NCBI RefSeq assembly: GCF_014207635.1
Contig: NZ_JACHIE010000010.1
Location: forward strand, 22,850 to 86,849
Length of the DNA: 64,000 bases
DNA from: Acetobacter lovaniensis
GTDB lineage: Bacteria; Pseudomonadota; Alphaproteobacteria; Acetobacterales; Acetobacteraceae
Reading direction: 5' to 3'
The notes under the pieces were generated by a model. It had not been told where the DNA came from and searched no databases. It saw only the letters and a list, made by a program, of their open reading frames with translations. Positions 29,074 to 36,005 of the stretch are shown here, piece by piece. The stretch's first letter is position 1; the number at the start of each line of letters is the position of its first letter. A program made the position numbers and the translations under genes.

Positions 29074-30003
29074 ATGACCCCCAACCAGACCGAGTATCTG
29101 CTCCGCTCCCTGCGGATTCTGGAAACCATAGGCAGGCGCGGCAGCTTTAGTGCCGCGGCAACAGAGCTGGGCATGACCCAGCCCGCCATAAGCCAGCAGA
29201 TTGCCCAATTGGAGGGGGTTCTGGGCCTGACCCTGTTCCGCCGGATTCATAGGGGGGTTACCCCCAGTGATGCGGGGCAGGTTCTGCACGCTGTGGCGGC
29301 AGATGTGCTCAGCCGACTACAGGCGGCCATGCAGACCATAGATGCCCACAACACGCCCAAAAGCCTGACCGTGCTGACCGATTACGGGTTTGCCGCCAAC
29401 TGGCTGCTCCCCCGTCTGGCGGATTTTGAAAGCCGACACCCCGAACTGGACCTGTGCCTGCTAACCACACAGGCCCGCCAGATGGGGGGCGTGGCTGATC
29501 AGGCGGATATTTCCATCCTGTTTGGTAAAAAGCCCGAGGCCGCAGGGGGGGAGAGCCTCCGTTTGTTCGCCGAGGAAGCCTACCCCATATGCAGCCCCCG
29601 CTATCTGGCGCAAATGGGTGCGCTGTCCACCACCACCGATCTGGCGCGTGGCCGCCTGCTGGACCTGGATAGCCCGGCCCAGCACTGGTTTACGTGGGAG
29701 GACTGGTTCAGGCTTGTGGGGCAGTCTGCCCGGCCTGCGGCCCGCACCAAAAATTCCATGCTGTTTGGAAATTACCCCCTGCTGTTACAGGCTATTTTGC
29801 AAGGGCAGGGTATTGGTCTTGGCTGGCGGCCGTTAATAGATGACTATCTGCAAAGCGGGCAGATTGTGCTGGCATGGCCTGTGCCGATCTGTAGCGAGAG
29901 AGGGTATTTTTTAACTATCAACCCCGATAAGCAGAATCGTGCCGCCGCCTTTAAGCACTGGTTGCTGGAGCAGGCGCAAACCAGCCCGTTTGCCCCCGCA
30001 TAA
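29074..30003 (+). CDS. LysR-family regulator of the betC operon
   Basis: A 309-residue LysR regulator: helix-turn-helix with ETIGRRGSFSAAATELGMTQ then PAISQQIAQLEGVLGL, a GcvA/BetI-locus-like binding domain (LTVLTDYGFAANWLLPRLADF). Its position divergent from betC implies that it controls the choline sulfatase operon, probably in response to choline sulfate or a related ester; this is inferred from context. Confidence 0.88.
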   Translation: MTPNQTEYLLRSLRILETIGRRGSFSAAATELGMTQPAISQQIAQLEGVLGLTLFRRIHRGVTPSDAGQVLHAVAADVLSRLQAAMQTIDAHNTPKSLTVLTDYGFAANWLLPRLADFESRHPELDLCLLTTQARQMGGVADQADISILFGKKPEAAGGESLRLFAEEAYPICSPRYLAQMGALSTTTDLARGRLLDLDSPAQHWFTWEDWFRLVGQSARPAARTKNSMLFGNYPLLLQAILQGQGIGLGWRPLIDDYLQSGQIVLAWPVPICSERGYFLTINPDKQNRAAAFKHWLLEQAQTSPFAPA

Positions 30004-30054
30004 GTGCAGCCCCAATGGGCCGAGGGGCTAAGGGGGTGTGCCTTGCCCGTGTGT

Positions 30055-30489
30055 CTACCGGTGCTGCTGGGCGGTAAAGGTCTCCCACCCCAGCTTTCCC
30101 ACCAGCCAGCCGAGTGCAATGCAGGTGATCAGGAGCACGGCCTTTGCGCCGTCCAGCCCGAGCAGGACCAGAGCCGGGCCGGGGCAGACCCCGCTCAGCC
30201 CCCAGCCTACACCAAACAGTGCAGAACCTATGACCAGCCCTTTATCGGGAGGCCAGCGCGATGGCCAGTGGAGTGCCTGCCCACTGGCATCCCGCCCTTT
30301 GCGGCGCAACAGCCAGAAGCCGGGCAGGGTTACGCCAACCGCACCCCCCAGAACACCTGCCAGAATGGGGTTCCAATGCCCCGTCACATCCAGAAAACCC
30401 AGAACATTGGCCGGGTTGGCCATGCCGGAAATCCACAGGCCACAGCCAAACATCAGGCCGCAGAACAGTGCGATAGCCATGTGCATCAT
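30055..30489 (-). CDS. YeeE/YedE-family sulfur transporter, second subunit (DUF6691-like)
   Basis: A 144-residue membrane protein with four helices, the C-terminal half of a split YeeE/YedE transporter. It has SGMANPANVLGFLD, GVTLPGFWLL and the conserved Cys motif LSGVCPGPALV. YeeE/YedE proteins conduct thiosulfate or other reduced sulfur, with cysteines lining the path. Start ATG (30489) overlaps the stop of the first subunit (ATGA). It ends the encapsulin operon, convergent with the LysR gene. Confidence 0.87.
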   Translation of the reverse strand: MMHMAIALFCGLMFGCGLWISGMANPANVLGFLDVTGHWNPILAGVLGGAVGVTLPGFWLLRRKGRDASGQALHWPSRWPPDKGLVIGSALFGVGWGLSGVCPGPALVLLGLDGAKAVLLITCIALGWLVGKLGWETFTAQQHR

Positions 30490-30902
30490 GCCCACCCTTC
30501 CAACCGGGATATAAAGACCGTGATGATGGCAACCCCCATAAAAATGGTGACTGCCACAAGGGATCGGCCAGACCTGTTTCCCAGCCCGCAAACACCGTGC
30601 CCGCTGGTGCAGCCATTGGCCAGTGCGGTGCCCAGACCAATCAGCAGGCCCGAAACAGCAAGGCGTAACCAGCCAGTCTGGGCGAACTGTTCAGGTACGG
30701 CTGCTCCTGCCATGCGGGCCAGCACGCCGGTTGCGACCACCCCGGCCAGCACGGCCCAGCGCCAGTTGCGGGTGGGGTGGCGCAAGGCATTGCCCAGTAT
30801 GCCACTCACCCCCAGAATGTGGCCCTCGAAGGCCATAAGCAATACGGCGGCTGTGCCAATAAGCACGCCGCCACCCAGCGCTGCCAGCCACGCTGCGCTC
30901 AT
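30486..30902 (-). CDS. YeeE/YedE-family sulfur transporter, first subunit
   Basis: A 138-residue membrane protein with four helices, the N-terminal half of the split transporter: GHILGVSGILGNAL and the Cys motif LANGCTSGHGVCGLGNRSGR. Known relatives (TsuA, YedE) import thiosulfate or related sulfur. Its ATG overlaps the stop of the cysteine desulfurase by four bases, tying sulfur import to the encapsulated enzyme. Confidence 0.88.
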   Translation of the reverse strand: MSAAWLAALGGGVLIGTAAVLLMAFEGHILGVSGILGNALRHPTRNWRWAVLAGVVATGVLARMAGAAVPEQFAQTGWLRLAVSGLLIGLGTALANGCTSGHGVCGLGNRSGRSLVAVTIFMGVAIITVFISRLEGWA

Positions 30903-32539
30903 GCCGATCGCACCAGTTGTCTAAGGGATGTTATCAAGGTGTCCACATCTTCAAAGCTGTTATACAGGCCAAAGGAAGCCCGCACTGTGGCCTCTATACC
31001 AAACCTGCGCAAGGCTGGTTGCGCGCAATGATGGCCTGAGCGCGCGGCAATACCGTGCCGGTCAAGATGTTTGGCAACATCTCCCACGCTGTGCCCATCC
31101 ACAATAAAGGAAAGCACGCTGGCCTTGGCCTGCGCTGTTCCAATAATATGCACACCCGGCAGGTGCTCAAACTGCTGCGTGGCGTATTCGAGCAGAGCGT
31201 GCTCGTGCGCGGCAATGGCGGGCAGACCAATGCCCTGCAGGTAGTCCACCGCAGCCCCAAGCCCGACCGCACCGGCTATATCGGGGGTTCCGGCCTCAAA
31301 CTTTTCTGGTAGCCCCTGGAACTCGGTATGGGCAAAGGTTACATCGCGGATCATATGCCCACCTCCCTGCCAGGGGGGCATGGCTTCCAGCAGGTGGCGT
31401 TTGCCATATAGAATGCCAATGCCTGTTGGCCCGTATATTTTATGGCCCGAAAGAACCAGAAAATCCGCATCCAGTGCCGCCACATTGAGCGGCAGATGCG
31501 GGGAGGACTGCGCCGCATCAACCAGCACAGGCACTCCGGCCGCGTGCGAAAGGGCTATGATCTGCTCAACCGGGTTAATGGTGCCCAGCGCATTGGCAAC
31601 ATGCGTGACCGAAACCAGCTTTGTGCGGCCAGAAAGAAGCGCTGCAAAATGTTCCAGCAGCAGTTCCCCCCGGTCATTGACCGGAGCAACCTTGAGCACG
31701 GCCCCCGTCTGGCGGGCAAGGAGCTGCCAGGGCACAATATTGGCATGGTGCTCTATGGTGGTGATCAGTATTTCATCACCCGGGCCAATGTTGGCCCGGC
31801 CATAGCTCTGGGCCACAAGATTTATGGCTTCGGTTGTGCCGCGCACAAATACAATTTCCGCTGCCTCACGCGCGCCAATAAAGTGCTGGAGCTTTGTGCG
31901 CGCCCCTTCAAACGCATCGGTTGCACGCGCGGCCAGCGTATGGGCCGCGCGGTGGATGTTGGAGTTATCCTGCTCATAGAATGCGGAGGTGGCGTCAATG
32001 ACCGCGCGGGGTTTCTGGGTTGTGGCGGCGTTGTCCAGCCAGATCAGCTTATGGCCATTAACCTTTTGGTGCAGGATGGGAAAATCCGCCTGAATACGCG
32101 CCACATCGTACCCGCCCAGTGCGGGGTGGGGTGCATGCTGGGGGGCGGCGTTGGCGGCACTTTTTGCGTGGCGTAAAAAATACGGCACGGAATGGTGTGG
32201 TGCCTCCGCTATGGCAGGAGCGGGGGCTGGAGGTGTTGTGGTGCGTGGGAGCGCGAATGTGCCGCTAAAAAAGGGCGATGTTGCAGGTTCCTCCCACAAA
32301 GGGGGGCGCTCTTCCACCTTGTTTTGTGAAACCGGGTGCCTGGACCAGACAGGTTCGTAAATGGAGGCATCCGCCCCCGAGGCAAACGGGTGGGGGGTGT
32401 TGCCCCCCTGTGTGGGGGGCAGGGGCGTGCGTGGAGCGGCAGGTGCCGCCCCATGCCCCAGCACATCACGGAATGCCTGCTCCACCGCATGCTGCTGTGC
32501 CAGCGCCTGCGGGTCTGCAAATGTGTCAGGTGTAGTCAT
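30899..32539 (-). CDS. encapsulin cargo cysteine desulfurase with N-terminal extension
   Basis: A 546-residue SufS-like PLP cysteine desulfurase. The catalytic part (about 144-546) has WLDNAATTQKP, TIEHHANIVPWQ, DAAQSSPHLP, the PLP lysine in SGHKIYGPTG (Lys367) and the reactive cysteine in RSGHHCAQP (Cys505). Residues 1-143 are an extra Pro/Ala-rich, disordered-looking extension with short conserved-looking islands (DASIYEPVWSRHPV, SPFFSGTFALP); such extensions are cargo-loading domains in family 2 encapsulin systems. The ATG lies inside the end of the shell gene (14-bp overlap). Confidence 0.9.
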   Translation of the reverse strand: MTTPDTFADPQALAQQHAVEQAFRDVLGHGAAPAAPRTPLPPTQGGNTPHPFASGADASIYEPVWSRHPVSQNKVEERPPLWEEPATSPFFSGTFALPRTTTPPAPAPAIAEAPHHSVPYFLRHAKSAANAAPQHAPHPALGGYDVARIQADFPILHQKVNGHKLIWLDNAATTQKPRAVIDATSAFYEQDNSNIHRAAHTLAARATDAFEGARTKLQHFIGAREAAEIVFVRGTTEAINLVAQSYGRANIGPGDEILITTIEHHANIVPWQLLARQTGAVLKVAPVNDRGELLLEHFAALLSGRTKLVSVTHVANALGTINPVEQIIALSHAAGVPVLVDAAQSSPHLPLNVAALDADFLVLSGHKIYGPTGIGILYGKRHLLEAMPPWQGGGHMIRDVTFAHTEFQGLPEKFEAGTPDIAGAVGLGAAVDYLQGIGLPAIAAHEHALLEYATQQFEHLPGVHIIGTAQAKASVLSFIVDGHSVGDVAKHLDRHGIAARSGHHCAQPALRRFGIEATVRASFGLYNSFEDVDTLITSLRQLVRSA

Positions 32540-33899
32540 AATAGCTCCCGATCTGCACGTTATCGAGCCGTGCAATGGCGTCTTCCACCAGAACAGCGGC
32601 GGAGAAGTAGCGTGTGATCAGGTGCGATGCCACGGAATGCTGGTCCGTGCCGCTATACCGCACGGAAAGGCCGGGCTCCACTTCCCCCGTAATGCCTGTA
32701 TTGTGCAGGCCCACAACGCCCTGTTCCTCCTCACCCACGCGCAGGAGCAGGATGCTGGTCCGGCCATCGGGCGTGACGGGAATTTTGTCCGAGGGTACAA
32801 GGGGAATGCCGCGCCAGGTAATAAAAGGCGAACCAAACAGGTTAATGGTCGGTGGTGGCACGCCACGGCGCGTGGCCTCGCGCCCAAAGGCCGCTATGGC
32901 TTTGGGGTGGGCAAGGAAAAAGCCCGGTTTTTTCCAGACCTTTGTCAGCAGTTCATCCAGATCATCCGGCGTGGGGGGGCCGCCGCGTGTGGGCACGCGC
33001 TGGGCAATGGCTGTTTCGTTCAGCAGCCCGAATTCGGGGTTGTTGAGCAGCTCCCATTCCTCGCGCTCGCGGATAACGTCAATCACCACACGCACCTGTT
33101 CACGCAACTGGTCAAATTCGTTGCTGTACAGGTCGGTAATACGGGTATGCGTGCGCAGAACGGTTTGAATGGAATGGATATAGTATTCGCGCGGGTGGTC
33201 CTGATAATCGACAAAAGTGGTGGGGAGTTTTGGCTCTCCGTCCACACTGGAAAGAACCTGAATGGCGGCCTCACCATACTGGTTTACGTCGGAGCGGCTG
33301 GCCCCGTCCTGCGGGGTCAGGGCGGTTTTCAGCCACGGAGTGCTGGCGATCTGCTCGGGGGGGAGGGTGAGCAGGGTTGTTTTGCCAACGGCGCGCAGGT
33401 CTTTGCCGCTCAGGCCGGAGGGCGCAACAAAATGCTGCCCCGGTGCCGCAAACAGGTGCCGTACGGCGCGTGCTGCTCCGTTGTTGGTATGGTGCTGCAC
33501 GGCACCGCTGGCAACAAGGGCCAGAGTGCCTTCGGGCAAGGTAAAGTCAGCCCCATCGGGGTGGGTGTGGTGCTGGAACTTGCTTACAAGTTCATGGATC
33601 TGGGCATCCGTTGCCTGCGAAAATTCGGGAAGTGCCCGCAGGCTTTCAGGTACGGGGCGTGCAGCGGCCCCTTCACCCGTAAAGAGCACACCCCCAAAAC
33701 GGGAGGAAACAAGACGCCGGCGGTTAACGCGGAATACGCCCCCACCAACATTAACCCAGGGGAGCAGAAGGTGCAGCCAGCGCGGGCTGCGCTCCAGATT
33801 TTGCACACGGGTTACATGGGCGGTGGAAAGCTGGCGGGCAGACAGGTTGCGGTCCAGTGCAGAGGCACTGACGGCACGGGTGGACTGTGCTTCAGTCAC
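32526..33899 (-). CDS. family 2 encapsulin shell protein with cNMP-binding-like insertion
   Basis: A 457-residue HK97-fold shell protein of encapsulin family 2 (SrpI-related). N-arm LSTAHVTRVQNLERSPRWLH then LLLPWVNVGGGVFRVNRR, an insertion of about 135 residues (about 65-200) resembling a cyclic-nucleotide-binding domain, then the shell core TFVDYQDHPREYYIHSIQTV, PTPDDLDELLTKVWKKPGFF, LAHPKAIAAFGREATRRGVP and INLFGSPFITWRGIPLVPSD. Such an insertion marks the 2B architecture. The insert lacks an obvious phosphate-binding cassette, so ligand binding is doubtful. GTG start. First of four overlapping genes. Confidence 0.9.
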   Translation of the reverse strand: MTEAQSTRAVSASALDRNLSARQLSTAHVTRVQNLERSPRWLHLLLPWVNVGGGVFRVNRRRLVSSRFGGVLFTGEGAAARPVPESLRALPEFSQATDAQIHELVSKFQHHTHPDGADFTLPEGTLALVASGAVQHHTNNGAARAVRHLFAAPGQHFVAPSGLSGKDLRAVGKTTLLTLPPEQIASTPWLKTALTPQDGASRSDVNQYGEAAIQVLSSVDGEPKLPTTFVDYQDHPREYYIHSIQTVLRTHTRITDLYSNEFDQLREQVRVVIDVIREREEWELLNNPEFGLLNETAIAQRVPTRGGPPTPDDLDELLTKVWKKPGFFLAHPKAIAAFGREATRRGVPPPTINLFGSPFITWRGIPLVPSDKIPVTPDGRTSILLLRVGEEEQGVVGLHNTGITGEVEPGLSVRYSGTDQHSVASHLITRYFSAAVLVEDAIARLDNVQIGSYYDYT

Positions 33900-34144
33900 G
33901 GCAAATAGTCTTTCATAAAGAGGTATTATTTAAAGATGTGCTGTGCTGGAAATAGGTTTCCGAGCGTTATGGACCGGTCAACATCGATTGATGAAAAGTA
34001 AAGTAGGATACATGGTCATGCTCCTTTTTTATAACCGATCAGATGGCCTGATTCGGTTTGTCTGTTCAGCCTAGCACCCACAAAAAGAAGGTCAACATTA
34101 AACGGAAGAAAAATGTTAATTATTCTTATTCACTAAAATATGGG
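33900..34144 (-). promoter_or_regulatory. probable promoter region of the encapsulin operon
   Basis: An AT-rich 245-bp gap between cysE and the shell gene, large enough for a separate promoter. A six-codon frame (ATG at about 33920, reading MKDYLP) ends on the GTG start of the shell gene (GTGA overlap) and could couple translation; it has no clear ribosome-binding site. No terminator was seen after cysE. Confidence 0.4.
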
Positions 34145-34960
34145 TTATAATAGATAGTCAATGGCCGGGAAGGATAGGTCCATTGTCAAAACAGGCCAAT
34201 GGGTATGGCTGTTTACATACCGTGCCGGGTTGCCTGCGACAGCGGTAAACGGGCTGACCGGTTTGACAACAACAGCCCCCGCTCCAATTTTTGCCCCTTC
34301 ACCAATTTCTATTGCCCCCAGAATTTGCGTGCCCGGCCCAACCAGCACGCCACGGCGGAGCGTAGGGTGCCGCCTGCCAGCCTGTTTGCCCGTCCCACCC
34401 AGTGTTATGTCCGACATAAGAACAACATCGTTTTCCACCAATGCGGTTTCACCAATCACAAGGCCGTATCCGGGGGCCAGTACAACCCGGTGCCCCAGAA
34501 CAGCGGCCGGGTGAATATCTATGCCCATGACTTCAGAAACGCGGCTTTGCAGGTGTAACGCGGAAAGGCGTTGCCCGTTCCGCCACAACACATGCGCTAT
34601 CCGGTAAGCCTGCACGGCCTGAAAACCCTTGAGGTGCAGAAACGGCGCAACATATCCCTCACGCGCTGGGTCCATGGTGGCGTAGGCGTGCAGGTCCTGT
34701 GCTGCGGCTGTCATAATGGTGGGGGATTGCTGCAAAATCTGGAAGAACAGGGGGTTCAGGCTTGCAAAAGGTATAATGGGTTCAGCAAGTTTTTCGGCCA
34801 AAAGCCGCGCCAGAAGGGACTGGGGCGTACTGTGTTCCGCCCATAAAGGAGCCGGAGCTGCTTGCAGTTCATGGCACAGTTTGCGCCATACCGTGTGGGC
34901 AAACGTGTCGGTTTGTCCGTCGGTTCTGGCGGGCTGTGCAAAGAGCATCGTATCAACCAT
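34145..34960 (-). CDS. cysE: serine O-acetyltransferase
   Basis: A 271-residue CysE-type enzyme that acetylates serine, the first step of cysteine synthesis. The N-terminal helical domain includes ALHLQSRVSEVMGIDIHPAA; the left-handed beta-helix has VLGHRVVLAPGYGLVIGETA, TLGGTGKQAGRRHPTLRRGV and VGPGTQILGAIEIGEGAKIG. It lies directly upstream of the encapsulin operon in the same orientation and would supply O-acetylserine for cysteine, the substrate of the encapsulated desulfurase. SAT genes recur beside family 2A encapsulins. Confidence 0.9.
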   Translation of the reverse strand: MVDTMLFAQPARTDGQTDTFAHTVWRKLCHELQAAPAPLWAEHSTPQSLLARLLAEKLAEPIIPFASLNPLFFQILQQSPTIMTAAAQDLHAYATMDPAREGYVAPFLHLKGFQAVQAYRIAHVLWRNGQRLSALHLQSRVSEVMGIDIHPAAVLGHRVVLAPGYGLVIGETALVENDVVLMSDITLGGTGKQAGRRHPTLRRGVLVGPGTQILGAIEIGEGAKIGAGAVVVKPVSPFTAVAGNPARYVNSHTHWPVLTMDLSFPAIDYLL

Positions 34961-35336
34961 GATGCCTGCCTTTTTCCGAAAACAGGGTCGGAAACTGTAT
35001 TGGGCCAGACATCCCGGTTCCTACGTATCCGTGGCGGGAGCCAGCCTGGGCATGGGGCGGGGCAAGCCCCTGTTAGTCAGGGCTGCGTTGGGTGGCCCGA
35101 CATCGGGCGGTCAGGGGAATGTGCTGATGAACAAGCATGAAAAAACCCGCTTACGCCTTGCCTGTGGTTGTTGTGCTCCAAAACTGTATAGGCAATTTAG
35201 CGCCATGGAATGGGGAGTCAATATAAATACGCAAACGTGTGAGTTATTTTGAAGGCAGTAATGTACGCAATAAAATAGTTTATTTAGCAGGGTGTGCATA
35301 GGCCATGTGTGGCGGGGGGTTGAAAGCGCTTGCGCT
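34961..35336. promoter_or_regulatory. cysE upstream region
   Basis: About 375 bp without a convincing gene. The minus-strand leader of cysE is GC-rich near 35040-35115, with a GCCCGA/TCGGGC hairpin at about 35095-35110; the part nearest the tetR operator is AT-rich. I cannot match the leader to a known riboswitch class. Confidence 0.35.
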
Positions 35337-35370
35337 CTGGTTTAATTCCATCTGGACGGAATTAAACCAG
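35337..35370. promoter_or_regulatory. palindromic operator upstream of tetR
   Basis: Perfect inverted repeat CTGGTTTAATTCC / GGAATTAAACCAG with an 8-bp spacer, ending 19 bp before the tetR start. Its size and position are those of a TetR-family autoregulatory operator. Confidence 0.8.
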
Positions 35371-35389
35371 CTAAGGGTATTGCAAAGGT

Positions 35390-35953
35390 ATGGCCCGCCC
35401 CAGAACCATAGACCGCGAAAAAGTGCTGGCCTGTGCCGAGCATCTTGTGCAGCGCAATGGTGCAACCGCCCTTACGCTGGATGCCGTGGCGCGTGAGGCG
35501 GGGATTACCAAAGGCGGTCTGCAATACTGCTTCGGCAGCAAGGATGATCTGATTGCCGCCCTGATCGAACGCTGGATTCTGGTGTTTGATACCCACGTGG
35601 CGCGTTGCCGCAGTGCGGCCGCAGGTCCGGCCAGCCTTGCCCGCGCCTATGTGCAGGCCTGCGCCCGTATAGATGATGCCGCCCGGGCACGTATGGTGGG
35701 TATGTTGGTGACGTTACTCCAGTCCCCCCGGCATCTGGCCCCGATCAGGGCGTGGTATGCGCGCTGGCTGGGTCTGGGGCAGGGGGAAGGCCATACCGTG
35801 GAAGCACGGCAGATACGCACAATGATTTTTGCCGCCGAGGGGGCTTTTTTTCTAAGAAGTCTCGGTTTTGTCGATATGCAGGATGCAGAATGGACCAGCG
35901 TTTTTGCGGATATTCAAAAACTGGCTTTACCCATGGAAGCCAGTCTCGCATAA
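35390..35953 (+). CDS. TetR-family regulator
   Basis: A 187-residue TetR repressor. The N-terminal helix-turn-helix reads TALTLDAVAREAGITKGGLQ then YCFGSKDDLIAALIERW; the C-terminal domain (HLAPIRAWYARWLG ... AAEGAFFLRSLGFVD) resembles the group found with resistance or lipid genes. The palindrome just upstream suggests autorepression. The next gene, 53 bp downstream on the same strand, is squalene-hopene cyclase, so co-transcription and control of hopanoid synthesis are plausible. Confidence 0.87.
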   Translation: MARPRTIDREKVLACAEHLVQRNGATALTLDAVAREAGITKGGLQYCFGSKDDLIAALIERWILVFDTHVARCRSAAAGPASLARAYVQACARIDDAARARMVGMLVTLLQSPRHLAPIRAWYARWLGLGQGEGHTVEARQIRTMIFAAEGAFFLRSLGFVDMQDAEWTSVFADIQKLALPMEASLA

Positions 35954-36005
35954 GCGCAGGGCCTTGCATGACTGAACTTTGTATAGTGTGTTCGGGTCAC
36001 CACCA

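Noticed and set aside
32361..33908. 515-codon plus-strand open frame
   Set aside because: Antisense shadow of the encapsulin shell gene caused by high GC.
34961..35120. Possible riboswitch upstream of cysE
   Set aside because: GC-rich hairpins are present, but the core motifs of SAM, cobalamin or other known classes are not recognised.
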